From Babylonia areolata (taxonomy: Eukaryota; Mollusca; Gastropoda; Neogastropoda; Buccinidae), in contig NC_134889.1 of NCBI RefSeq assembly GCF_041734735.1, forward strand, positions 727,501 to 791,500: DNA of 64,000 nucleotides. The letters are read 5' to 3'. A model generated the notes under the pieces. That model searched no databases. It was not told the origin of the DNA and worked only from the letters and a program-made list of their open reading frames with translations. The position numbers were made by a program, and so were the translations under genes. Of the stretch, positions 12,801 to 21,500 are shown piece after piece (position 1 is the first letter of the stretch; every line of letters starts with the position of its first letter).

Positions 12801-15800
12801 ATGGTCAGAGGACACTGTGAAGTGACAGGTAAAGGTGGATGGTCACACTGTGAAGTGACAGGTAAAGGTGGATGGTCAGACGATAACATGCTTCCTCTCA
12901 CTGAATATCCTGAGAAGTCCAACTCCTCAGTGTTAGACAAAAAAACAAAAACATATCACAGCCTCTGCACATGTATGACTGGATGAAAGTCTCTTACTGT
13001 ATCTATCAAACTGGGAATGAAAGTTCAACTGGAACGAGAGTGGATGCAAAAATTCTGTGCCTTGCCACACCTACAACTTGCAACACAGTCAAACATCTCT
13101 CCTGGCCACACCCACAATCAACTCTCCTGGCCACAAACATCTCTTGTGGCTACACCCTCAAACATCTCTCAAACCTCTCCTGGTCAAAACCACAAACATC
13201 TCTCCTGGCCACACCCTCAAACATCTCTCCTGGCCACAACCACAAACATCTCTCCTGAACACACCCACAATGAACTCTACAGGCCACACCCTCAAACATA
13301 TCTCTCCTGGCCATGCCCTCAAACATCTCTCCTTGTTATGCCCTCAAACACTTCTCCTGGCCACACCCTCAAACACCTCTCCTGGCCACACCCTCAAACA
13401 TCTCTCCTGGCCACACCCCCAAACATCTCTCCTACATCTCTCTTGGCCACACCCTCAAACATCTACCCTGGCTACAAACATCTCTCTTGGCCACACCCTC
13501 AAACATCTCTCCTGGCCACAAACATCTCTCCTGGCCACACCCACAAACATCTCTCCAACATCTCTCCTGGCCACACCCACAAACATCTCTCCTGGCCACA
13601 AACATCTCTCCTGGCCACACCCACAAGCATATATCCTGGCCACACCCACAAACATCTCTCCTGGCCACACCCACAAACTGGCCACAACCACAAACAAGAC
13701 AGCCAATACTTACCTTTGCCTGCAGCACCAGAGCCAGGACGACAAGATGACTCAGGAAACCTCGGCAACCCTCTGGACATCCCCGGGCCAACATGGCTGC
13801 CTGAGGTCACTTCCTGTGATGCCTGGTCACATAACACGTCAACAGCACTTTGAGGAACTCCTCCTCCTCCTCTGGGACTTATTCCTGGCTGCATGTTCTG
13901 AGCAGCATTCACTGACCCTCGCCCAAACCCTGTGTAACACACATGGAAAAACTTGTCAAATCAATGCATTTCTTTTTAAATGTTTTTTTTATAATTTTTT
14001 TTTTTATCACACTGCATCTTTTTAAGAGACCTAAACCTGCATTGTAAAACCACATACTATGCAGTGGGTACTGTTAACAAAAAGAAAGAGTCCAAAACAA
14101 AGTAAAAGCATAGAAGTGACTCATTTATGTTGACACCGAAAAGTTCATGGCTGGCATACATTGGCCATTTAAACAAGAGGGCATCTTTCTACCCAAATCA
14201 AGTAATAATAGGAGAAAAAAAAAATGCATCGCCTCAGTGCCAATATGGAATTCAGCATAATATAGAACTAGTGACAGCCATGACAGTGTGTGGAAAGAAT
14301 CAGCAAGTCATGTGGAGGGAGGCTGGTATGCCCTGCTGCAGGAATCAAAGGACACTCCTGCCATGCCCACACCCTGCCATGCTGTCCACACCCACACACT
14401 GCACCCTTCCCCTTCACAAGAATAATGCTTGAAGAGCTCAGGGGGTTGCTCAGAGCGGGATGAGGATCCAGTGTTGCTGGGTCACCCTCAGGATGTAGGG
14501 ACCAAGAGTTCAGGGGGTTGTTCAGAGCGGGATGAGGATCCAGTGTTGCTGGGTCACCCTCAGGATGTAGGGACCAAGAGTTCAGGGGGTTGTTCAGAGC
14601 AGGATGAGGATCCAGTGTTGCTGGGTCACCCTCAGGATGTAGGGACCAAGAGCTCAGGGGGTTGCTCAGAGCGGGATGAGGGTTCAGTGTTGCTGGGTCA
14701 CCCTCAGGATGTAGGGACCAAGAGTTCAGGGGGTTGCTCAGAGCGGGATGAGGATCCAGTGTTGCTGGGTCACCCTCAGGATGTAGGGACCAAGAGTTCA
14801 GGGGGTTGCTCAGAGCAGGATGAGGATCCAGTGTTGCTGGGTCACCCTCAGGATGTAGGGACCAAGAGTTCAGGGGGTTGCTCAGAGCGGGATGAGGATC
14901 CAGTGTTGGTGGGTCACCCTCAGGATGTAGGGACCAAGAGGGACTGGCCATCTGGCTCCGATGTCAGTGTGTCCTCTTGCATTGGATCATATGTCTCAAC
15001 ACAGCTTTTTGTTGCTCACATTTTCTTTCATAAAATGGTGTCTAGTGGGTAAAAATTAATTAACCAAATATCAACCTGACAACACATTAAGACACAAAAG
15101 GATTGGTCACAAGAAAACAAATGTACTAGACTATTAAGCCTCTTTTTTCTTCAAATCAAATTGATCATGACCAAATAATGTATACTCTCTCTCTCACACC
15201 TACGTACACACAATCATACACACGCATGCTTGCATACACACACAAACACACACACTGAGAAAACCTATAGAAATGTTGACTTCCAAAGAACATAAATCTA
15301 CGCAACAAAAAGAACAAAATAATGATGAAATAGATGCAAAATGTATGTGTGGTACTTACTGACATAGAAACAACTATATCACAAATTTATCTCTTTTCCA
15401 CCCCTACATCTGTCACATCAGAACATCTTTGCAATTCTTATCACCAGAGAAATAGCACCAAAAAAAAACTGAAAGGCAAATCCTTCAAGACTCACTTGTG
15501 TCCTGCGCTTTATCCAGTCAAGGAATCATGATGAGAAAAAAAGAGATTAAAGAGGTTAAAAAGTGTTCTGTATTAAATATGACATATAAAATAAACTTGG
15601 AAGAAAAAAAGAAAGAAAGAAAAGCCATGTGAGCAGGATCGAACCATGCATGTTCAGTTCCGAAGCAAGCTGACTAATCCCCACTGCTGCAGCGCGTCTG
15701 ACGTCAATTATGCTTTTTCATGCAATAAACAAACATTGTATTGGACGTAATAACACCATTTAAAGCATGTTTTTTGTGTTTTAGTATATCTCGATCATTC

Positions 15801-17505
15801 TTTCATTTTGGGCAGTAAAGGAGATGTTGCCATCACTTCAAGCACATCACAACACATGGTAGATCTCTAGATCTGCACAAACCAGTCAACAATGAGCTGC
15901 AAGAAATGATCAATTCAATTTTTCTTAAAATTATGTTCATTCCAGTTAACTCAGTGTCCACTTTGGAATATTTATGAGCAGTAAACATGTTGATGGTGTA
16001 GTTAGTATCGTTGTATATCTTCTGTCCAGAATTTGTATTTCTTTCCTTTTAACTGTGAACAACAAAAATGAGGTCATGTCGTTTTCTCACCAAACACTTC
16101 CAGCAATTCAGAGGGAAGCGGTTTTTTTTAGAATTTTCGGATTTTGGAATGAATCTCAACGAAATAAACTGTTGATAATATGCAAATACAACTTAATTCT
16201 AGAGACTTGCAGCCTGTTACTGGTATGACTTTGAAGATTTTTTCATAACATGTTTAAGCCAAATTTGGTATTGGCAGACAAAGTATTTTCAGAGAAAATG
16301 GCAATGTTAAAGTTTACTATGGGCACACAGACATACACACACACACACACACAGAGACAACCGAATACCTGGTTATAACATAGACTCACTTTGTTTGCAC
16401 AAGTGAGTCAAAAAAGACTTATGTGTTTGTTTACTGGTGCCTGTGCAAAGAAACAAAAAAAAACCAAAAAACCCCCAAAAACGGTTCTCTGAGCAAAATA
16501 TTTCTTAAAAATAAGAGCACTTCAGATCAAATCAGAACAGTTAATCAGTGTCTCTTTGTTCACACAAACTAACCACGTTCATCACCGGGCAAAAAACAAA
16601 CTTGACAGAGAAAAAGAGGATGAACAGTCACATCCCATAAGTCCTACCTCTTAAACCTGGTCTCGGCCCTGACGGAAGATTCATCCCCGACTGCTGACCG
16701 GAAGCTGGGGGGTCAGGTGTATGTCTACTGTACCCTCTGCCCAGCTTGAAACGCAGTTCACCGCCTCTGCCTGCCATGTCTTCAAAGTGTCCTTTGTCTG
16801 TCAACTCTGCCACAGCAAAAGACACCATCAGACAAAACCAAAAGATGCTGGGAGGAAGTATGTTTGGTGCAAAGGTTCCCAGTGATGTCTATTCCCAGGC
16901 GTCTGCTACCAATAAGAGTAAAGGAAATTTTTCTTTCATTTCTGTTTTCACCATGCAATTCACGAGTTAACAGTAACAATAACATTTTTTCATTAATCGT
17001 TAATGGTGGAATCTCTTATCACTTTGCAGACAATATTTTTCCCAAACATGACAGATTGTAGATTGTTCAAGTTTTCCGACTACATACAAAATCTATTTAT
17101 TGTGCACATTTTGTCAAAAGTAATTATTGAAAAGGAGCATGATTCCAAATATAATAATAATTAAATAAACCTATGACTTTGCAGTTAATGTCCTTGTTCG
17201 GTAATCTGACTGAACCGCCATTACACACCTTGACTCTTCCTCTTGCTTTTCTTCTTTCGGGGCCGCACATGTGCGTCTGGCTGATGCGCTTCTCTCGCTC
17301 CCTTCGCGCTTGAACAATTACGATGAAACTGAAACTGAAAGTTAGTGTTCACGCTCGAGTTCACATTCCCTTCCACGTTTAAACGACTCGCAGTTTCGGT
17401 TGACTGGTGTTCAACCTGTGTAGCTTTGTCTTCTGTGTAAACTTTGAGAAACTGCTTTAAAACATAACGAATTCCAATGAATATGGAATGCAATGAAACG
17501 ACCAT
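780..17505 (-). CDS. EXD3: EXD3, exonuclease mut-7 homolog, exons 1-9 (3' end beyond window)
   Basis: Nine exons on the minus strand join in phase to 548 codons: 17505-17229, 16806-16648, 13929-13714, 11491-11071, 9592-9388, 6848-6795, 5680-5541, 4447-4350, 853-780. From exon 5 on, the protein is collinear with what I recall of human EXD3: VVSAFQLDAEDREQF, then VPLYLRDKINLVEDYL, CPDLQTQFLVFLDQLC, FDV, KLQKKTISKLATRLMKLY, then CPNI and FLIHKRF. This is the helical N-terminal half of the mut-7 family. The DEDD 3'-5' exonuclease domain and the Mut7-C domain would lie off the left edge. Residues 1 to about 240 are low-complexity and Gly/Arg/Ser-rich (GRGRGQK, RGGGG), probably disordered. The family trims small-RNA 3' ends in worms and flies; the role here is inferred by homology only. 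Exons 1-3 have no match I recognise and rest on splice phase. Most introns are minisatellite. Confidence 0.85.
847..1196. repeat. 58-bp array at EXD3 exon 9 acceptor (6 copies)
   Basis: Six copies with constant 58-bp spacing (CACG at 847, 905, 963, 1021, 1079, 1137). Each includes the minus-strand acceptor TTGTGCAG and the first seven bases of exon 9. Confidence 0.95.
1474..2529 (-). mobile_element. piggyBac-like element, decayed, with TTAA ends
   Basis: TTAA occurs at 1474-1477 and 2526-2529. Next to each, the inward sequences CTCACTCCATGCCA and CTCAATCGCTGCCA (read from the right) form inverted ends matching at about 11 of 14 positions. Inside, on the minus strand, are remnants of a PGBD-type transposase: MASRRSVRHGRRGEM with VEDALEMI, an acidic segment, then HPFTGIPGY and PVEFFSLLFDFHYVETI, which resemble the start of the piggyBac DDE region (FTGNPG, YF.LFF). 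The frame changes at least twice and the catalytic part is missing, so it is an immobile internal-deletion derivative in EXD3 intron 8. Confidence 0.65.
2655..4365. repeat. ~28 and 38 bp array at EXD3 exon 8 donor
   Basis: About 50-60 copies of GTAACTCACCAGGTGA-GACAGAGTACAG, with or without an extra GACAGAGTACAG. On the minus strand each unit carries CACCTG|GTGAGT, the same donor used by exon 8, preceded by the coding bases for YSVSP. Confidence 0.95.
4350..4447 (-). CDS. EXD3: EXD3 exon 8
   Basis: The acceptor is GCATGTCAG and the donor is TCACCTG|GTGAGT, phase 2 in and 1 out. It encodes GLGVKGTRMDKLQKKTISKL, then ATRLMKLYSVSP. The last ~18 coding bases (LYSVSP) and the donor are themselves one unit of the long array that follows in intron 8, so the array reaches into coding sequence. 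Confidence 0.85.
4448..4990. repeat. irregular CACTGACA/TATCACACAC repeat at EXD3 exon 8 acceptor
   Basis: Degenerate repeats of ACACATCACTGACA and later CACTGATATATCACACACCT. On the minus strand several copies reproduce CATGTCAG|TG, the core of the exon 8 acceptor. Confidence 0.8.
5030..5560. repeat. 28-bp array at EXD3 exon 7 donor (~19 copies)
   Basis: The core is CTACTTGACATAGCCAATGA. Read on the minus strand, each unit carries ATTGGCTATGTCAA|GTAGGT: the last 14 coding bases of exon 7 plus its donor. Confidence 0.95.
5541..5680 (-). CDS. EXD3: EXD3 exon 7
   Basis: The acceptor is GTTGACAG and the donor is TGTCAA|GTAGGT, leaving phase 2. It encodes VVVPLYLRDKINLVEDYLKG, CPDLQTQFLVFLDQLCDR and KFDVIGYV. 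This is the best conserved block of the visible part, aligning to the human IPLLLQDKVALVERY and FPDLQRRLLVLMD segments as recalled. Confidence 0.9.
5716..5890. repeat. TTA/ATC trinucleotide-rich low complexity
   Basis: An ATTATC/ATCATT simple repeat in EXD3 intron 6. The Ile/Met-rich open frames here are artefacts. Confidence 0.95.
6225..6600. repeat. purine-rich ~35-bp array in EXD3 intron 6
   Basis: Units of GACAGCAAGGCAGAGAGACA with GGAAGGTGAAGG or GGAAGAGACGACA. It does not touch either exon. The strand bias (nearly all purine on +) could allow triplex or R-loop structure, which I cannot test here. Confidence 0.9.
6795..6848 (-). CDS. EXD3: EXD3 exon 6 (54-bp exon)
   Basis: A small exon of 18 codons, phase 0 at both ends, encodes ACQMISRLGLQPHFTMDE. 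The acceptor is TTGACACAG and the donor is GACGAG|GTATGT. It corresponds to the human AATL...KLQSELGVEK stretch. Its acceptor and first ~20 bases are the parent sequence of the roughly 50-copy array that fills most of intron 5. Confidence 0.85.
6822..9080. repeat. 43-bp array at EXD3 exon 6 acceptor (~50 copies)
   Basis: The core on + is GACTGATCACCTGACATACC followed by TGTGTCAACATCACACTATTAAT. On the minus strand each unit carries GTTGACACAG followed by a relative of the first ~20 bases of exon 6 (GCATGTCAGATGATCAGTC in the exon, ATATGCCAGGTGATCAGTC in the unit). Confidence 0.95.
9085..9420. repeat. 46-48 bp array at EXD3 exon 5 donor (6-7 copies)
   Basis: Units with AAAGCACCACTCACATCATT and CATCCAGACA. 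On the minus strand each carries TGGATGAACGAT|GTGAGT or close variants, the last 12 coding bases of exon 5 plus its donor. It abuts the exon 6 acceptor array, so the intron is almost entirely two arrays. Confidence 0.95.
9388..9592 (-). CDS. EXD3: EXD3 exon 5
   Basis: The acceptor is TGTGCAG and the donor is AACGAT|GTGAGT, leaving phase 0. It encodes WCKEDASREEQGRQLLTKEL, then FGAVVSAFQLDAEDREQFLD and DMGWMND. This aligns without gaps to the human EXD3 segment around IFQLQDADRS as I recall it. The last bases of the exon and the donor are repeated along the intron. Confidence 0.88.
9605..9852 (+). mobile_element. decayed tRNA-derived SINE copy
   Basis: It shares blocks in order with the better SINE at 42.34 kb: GAGGTTAGAGCATTGG and GGTTTGATTC (A- and B-box-like), TGTGCAGACCT, GTGCCTGAAC, TCCATGTCAGTGT, GGAAACA and CCCAGCATG. 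The 3' part is missing. It lies in EXD3 intron 4. Confidence 0.65.
9853..9945 (+). mobile_element. short LINE reverse-transcriptase fragment
   Basis: Translation gives PIYGVPQGSYLGPILFLLF, the RT motif around GVPQGS-LGP, directly after the SINE relic. Only about 30 codons remain before the 41-bp array begins. Confidence 0.6.
9945..11080. repeat. 41-bp array at EXD3 exon 4 donor (~27 copies)
   Basis: The core on + is CACACTGTACTCACTTGGCA. On the minus strand each unit carries TTTGCCAA|GTGAGTACA, matching the end of exon 4 (TTCGCTAA) and its donor. Open frames up to 322 codons here come from the repeat. Confidence 0.95.
11071..11491 (-). CDS. EXD3: EXD3 exon 4
   Basis: The acceptor is TACCTGTGCAG and the donor is CGCTAA|GTGAGT; exit phase is 2. 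It begins GRVGRGRGQK, then becomes helical: LEDFSFSNGSDLDHITRCLE, LEQLWFSEKQ, LDRCLRQVRNPWNAALYL, and ends CMRCFAK. This is where the folded part of the protein appears to start. The last bases (TTCGCTAA) and the donor resemble the unit of the following intronic array. Confidence 0.8.
11497..12888. repeat. 31/40-bp array near EXD3 exon 4 acceptor (~37 copies)
   Basis: The core is GTGACAGGTAAAGGTGGATG, with or without an AGGACAGACTGTGAA segment. On the minus strand it carries the CCTTTACCTGT that precedes the true acceptor, but no exon bases. Confidence 0.95.
12889..13082. other. non-repetitive remainder of EXD3 intron 3
   Basis: Unique sequence between two arrays. I see no coding or RNA feature. 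Confidence 0.6.
13083..13690. repeat. ~25-bp array on the donor side of EXD3 intron 3
   Basis: About 25 copies of a unit with CTCCTGGCCACACCCACAAA and CATCT. It starts about 25 bases inside the intron and does not include exon 3 bases. Overlapping open frames of up to 322 codons are artefacts. Confidence 0.95.
13714..13929 (-). CDS. EXD3: EXD3 exon 3
   Basis: The acceptor is TTACACAG and the donor is CAAAG|GTAAGT, phase 1 in and 1 out. It encodes GFGRGSVNAAQN, then Gly/Pro/Ser-rich sequence ending GSGAAGK. It looks disordered. The minisatellite of intron 3 starts about 25 bases inside the donor. Confidence 0.65.
13930..14427. other. unique intron sequence (EXD3 intron 2, 3' part)
   Basis: AT-rich unique sequence upstream of exon 3 with a T-rich stretch near 13980-14010. 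Nothing recognisable. Confidence 0.6.
14428..14943. repeat. 72-bp tandem repeat (7 copies), EXD3 intron 2
   Basis: Units contain CAGGGGGTTGCTCAGAGCGG and CACCCTCAGGATGTAGGGAC. The 72-bp length equals 24 codons, so both strands stay open for over 200 codons; this is repeat arithmetic, not a gene. It sits mid-intron, away from both exon edges. Confidence 0.95.
14944..16647. other. unique 5' part of EXD3 intron 2
   Basis: Mostly AT-rich unique DNA with an (AC)n run near 16330 and an AAAG-rich stretch near 15605. A weak LINE-tail-like reading (LKGKSFKTHLCPALYP) near 15470 is too short to call. Confidence 0.5.
15625..15706 (-). mobile_element. possible tRNA-derived SINE head relic
   Basis: On the minus strand, GGGGATTAGTCAGCTTGC is followed about 20 bases later by GGTTCGATCCTGC, spaced like pol III A and B boxes, and then by a T/C-rich tail. 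It lacks a foldable full cloverleaf, so it is not called a tRNA. Confidence 0.35.
16648..16806 (-). CDS. EXD3: EXD3 exon 2
   Basis: The acceptor is GTGGCAG and the donor is AGAG|GTAGGA, phase 1 in and 1 out. It encodes LTDKGHFEDMAGRGGELRF and then a Gly/Pro/Arg-rich stretch ending GPRPGLR. The intron to exon 1 is only 422 bp and has no tandem array, which makes it one of the few plain introns here. Confidence 0.65.
17229..17505 (-). CDS. EXD3: EXD3 exon 1 (start codon)
   Basis: The ATG at 17505-17503 is the first in frame after an in-frame TGA upstream. The 92 codons start MVVSLHSIF and end KKKSKRKSQ, with a lysine-rich tail that could be a nuclear signal. The donor is CAAG|GTGTGT at 17228 (phase 1). 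The next exon supplies AG to complete a Glu codon. The start is the best available choice but has no homology support. Confidence 0.6.
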
Positions 17506-17672
17506 TGCACGAAACTGAACAGGTCTTCACTTTCTGTTCGTGACTTCTGGCAACCCGGAAATGACTTTTTGGAGAAAATATCACAAATATTCTCCTGAAA
17601 TGGCGTGTCATAAAACTGTAGTACGAAAACAGTATCTCTGCTGCTTTTAATTAACCACTTGTATGATTATTT
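17506..17672 (-). promoter_or_regulatory. EXD3 5' flank, cut off by the LTR element
   Basis: Only 167 bp separate the EXD3 start codon from the LTR element. The presumed 5' UTR and core promoter must lie here or use LTR sequence. I see no convincing TATA box. Confidence 0.35.
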
Positions 17673-18476
17673 TGTAGCCGGTTGGGCAGGGTTCTTTCAC
17701 CACGTCAGCACCAGTTTTCGTCAAGGCTTTATTCAGGACAAGACGGGGAACATACCGGGACTTGGGTAAAGGGAACAGGAGAGTGGGGGGTTAAAGGGCA
17801 AGGGACTGTCCTCGTGAAAGGCGGGAAATAAATAAATGAATGATTGATTACCCTGTGGACAAAACAACAAAGTCCTCGTAAGCAAGCGTACAGTAATGTC
17901 TATCTACGATCATTCACTCATTCACTCCAAACATCACTTTACCAAATATTTCACATGAATTCTACAAGTGTTACAAACGTGTGATAAGACTAAACTATCC
18001 TATTAATTGAAATGAGCAATTGCTTCCCGATTCGAAATTGTCTAAATTCTTAAAGATATTTATATAAATCCTAGCAACTTCAAAACGTTCAGTTAAGATT
18101 AACTCGGTTATTCAAAATAATTGCAAATCCGTTCAAATGCATAACATCTAAACTCAAAGTAAACTGATAGAATAATATTAATAAGGAAATACAAATAGCA
18201 TTTACATTTTGGTATCAATTTCTCAATGCTAGAAATGCTTACTGTAAAGTATGATATATTTCACTCACCCTATCAGGTTGACAGAGGCCCGCACACACAC
18301 TGCTGTTGCCTGTTCTCTTTTAAAGCTAACTGAGAACTGATGATATTAGTTCTACAAGGAAAGGGTAGGAGAACTCACTTCGTAAAAACATATCAAGATG
18401 CAGCACATCCACCCTACATGATTATTATTTTGCACGTGAAGTTATGATGCTAAAGCTAACACGGGTCATAAACGTG

Positions 18477-18510
<34 letters not shown>

Positions 18511-18541
18511 GGGGCAAAGAGGACAATTTCACCCTGTTACA
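17673..18541 (-). repeat. LTR (3' LTR of the Ty3/Gypsy element)
   Basis: Nearly identical to 24306-25176. It begins TGTAGCCGG on + and ends CTGTTACA, with a (CT)n run near its right end that differs in length between the two LTRs. Confidence 0.95.
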
Positions 18542-21500
18542 TCCTCCCCTGGCCAATGAAATGACGTCCCGTCATTTACTTACAAATGCGCTTGACCAGT
18601 AATTATTTGAATCTTAAGATATAGATTAAAACGTAGTATTTCAAAAATGCCGTTTTTCACAGTTATTAAATAAATCAGTTCGAAACTTCAAATCAATGCA
18701 AACAAAACTATGCAGCCTAAACACAAACTGTACAGCCTAGACAAGTGATATCAGTTTCTCAAGAATGATCTTTTTGGAAGATTTTCCTTCTGTCTCTTTC
18801 ATCAGCTGTTTGAGAAATGTTAATTTCCGTTCAGTAAATGTCCATCCAGAAATTCCCAAGCCTGCCGTGTCTTGTTGTGACAAGATGTAGTCCCCAGATG
18901 TCATCCAGCGTGGGGGCCGTCTGTGACGAGATTACCGTCTCAGGGGCGGAGCAGTGCTTTCCTCTTCAACAGCATCCACAACACCATCTCTGCTTCCTTC
19001 CTTATCGCCGCTTCGTCCTGAACCCGAGACACCTTCCTCCTGAAGGCCACAGTCGTCACCGTGTTGTCTGAGGTCCTGGACTTCCTGCGGTATGCCACCT
19101 CCTCCCATCTCGGAAGAATCGACTCTTGGTAACTCAGGAGTTGAACGCGCATCCTTGCGCTGCTGAATGCAGACTTCGAACTCCAGATCCTCTTCACTGT
19201 CAGTATCTACTGTCGCTGTAGATACATGCGGAGTTGTGTTCTCTGGGTGGCTGAAACGTTGTGTCTCTATCTGGTCCGTCTGATCAGTTTCTCTCTTCTG
19301 CTGCTTCTTTCGTCTGGGTTTGGGGACAGGACATTGTGAGATTTCTTTCTCATGCTTTGGATTTGGGAGTCTGGGCTTTGGAATTGGTGGATTTGGGACT
19401 GGGAGTTTTGGAACTGCGGGCTCTGTGTTGGGTTCTTCTGGGACAGAGGACTGTGCTTCATCAGTATCCACTGACAGGTGACCAATTGGAAGCAAATGAT
19501 TCCTGTGCATGGTCCGTTTACGTTTTTCGTCACTGTCTGGATGCACCACATACACAGGAACGTCAGGGTTGGGCTGAGACTCCACGATATACGCTTCTTC
19601 TTCCCATTTGTCTGACAGTTTATGCTTTCCTTCGAAAGCTAACACCCGAACCAAAACACGATCACCTGACTCGAGAACAGCTCCTCTTGTCTTCAGGTCG
19701 TAAGATGCTTTCTGGCGGTCTCTGGCTTTGCTGGCAGTCACAACAGCTGTTTCATAGGACTTCTTCAGCCGTTCCCTGAGGTCCTTGGCATATGCGGTGA
19801 CTGTCTGTTCATTCTTTTCTGTATTTTCAATGCCAAAGGCTATGTCTATTGGAAGTCTAGCTTCTCTGCCAAACATCAGCTGGTAAGGGGAGAAACCTGT
19901 ACTTTCATGGTGCATGCAGTTGTATGCATGAACCAACGGCGCGACATGCTGCTTCCAGTTTGCTTTCTTGTCTGGCGTCAAGGTACCAAGCATTGCCAAC
20001 AATGTCCTGTTGAACCTTTCGGTCATGTCATTTCCTTGAGGATGATAGCTGGTTGTACGAGACTTTTCAATTCCCGCAACACTGCAAAGTTCTTGAATAA
20101 CCTTGCTCTCGAAGTTGGCGCCTTGGTCAGAGTGCAGTCTCTTGGGAAACCCGTAGTGCACTATAAAAGAGTTAAAACAGTGCATCTGCAGTAGTTTTTG
20201 CAGTCTGATTTCTGGTGGGGATGGCCTGGGCATACCGAGTGAAATGATCAGTGATGACCAGTATGTGTTGATATCCTCCTGATGATTGCTCCAGAGAGAG
20301 ATAATCAATACAAACGAGTTCCAGTGGCTGGTATCTGATAATGTTAACCAGCGGGGCTCTGTCTATGGTGGATTTCCGTCTGATACATCTCTCAGTTCTT
20401 CACCCAGGTCTCAACATCAGAGTTCATGTTTGGCCAGAAGAACCTGTCCCTAACTAGTGCCAGAGTTCGATCACGTCCTGGATGGCCGATATCGTCGTCT
20501 AGGCCACTCAGCGCTTTGCTTACAAAGTTTGCAGGCAGAACAAGCTGTTGCTTCATCTCTCCATCCACACAAACGACTCTGCACAGAACTCCCTGCTTGA
20601 TACTCAGGCTGTCAAACTTGCGAAGCATTGCTAAGTGTGGAGGTGTAGCTGGAACTTGGTTCTTGCGTGGCTTCTGTTTGTTTCTAACAAATGGCAGCCA
20701 GATGGACAGAAACGCATCCTGACTTTGTACCTTTCTCCAGTCTCGCATCGTCATTTGCATAACATCTGTGTCACCAGAGTCCAGAATGTTAGTGACATCC
20801 ACAGACAAACAGCATGTAGCATATGCAGGGACATTGACTGCACCACTGAGTTGCTTGACAGTTTCTGACGGTATTTCAGACTTCCTGGGTAAACGCGAGA
20901 GAGCATCAGCATCAACATTCGTAGCACCAGGCTTATACTTTATGTCAAAGTTATACGCTGACAGTGCTGCCAACCAGCGGTGTCCTGTTGCATCCAGTCT
21001 TGCTGACGTAAGGACATAAGTAAGGGGATTGTTGTCCGTGAAGACCGTGAAGCTTCCTCCATAAAGGTAGTCTGAACTTTTCGGTGACAGCCCATTTCAA
21101 GGCCAAGAATTCCAGTTTGTGTGCTGGGTAATTCCTTTCTGATTTGCTGAGCCCACGGCTGGCGTAGCAGATGACGCGTTTGCATCCATCTTGCTCCTGG
21201 TATAGAACTGCCCCCAAGCCTTCACTAGCAGCATCTGTATGAAGTTCAAAAGGTCTGGAGTAGTCTGGGTACCCGAACACAGGAGGAGTAGAGAGTATGT
21301 CCTGCAGGCGTTGAAAAGCTTGCTCTTGCTCTGGTCCCCATGTGAATGGTTTCTGAGACGAAGATTGAGTCTGCACCTTCCTTCTGTGTTTTCTTCACCG
21401 GTGTTGGTATCATGTCTGTCAGTGGCCGGGCGATGCTGGAGAAGCCTTTCAAGAATTTCCGGTAAAATCCAGCAAATCCTAAAAATCTTGACGTCCTCAG

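Noticed and set aside
12538-12940. Repeated SSDHPPLPVTSQ peptide frame
   Set aside because: Translation of the 40-bp array in EXD3 intron 3; no exon boundaries of its own.
13017-14951. Open frames with SWPHPQTSLLATP and SWSLHPEGDPATLDP repeats
   Set aside because: They are the 25-bp and 72-bp intronic arrays. The true coding part here is the minus-strand exon 3 at 13714-13929.
15334-15531. LINE 3' end relic from a reading near LKGKSFKTHLCPALYP
   Set aside because: Too short and too diverged to distinguish from chance without a search.
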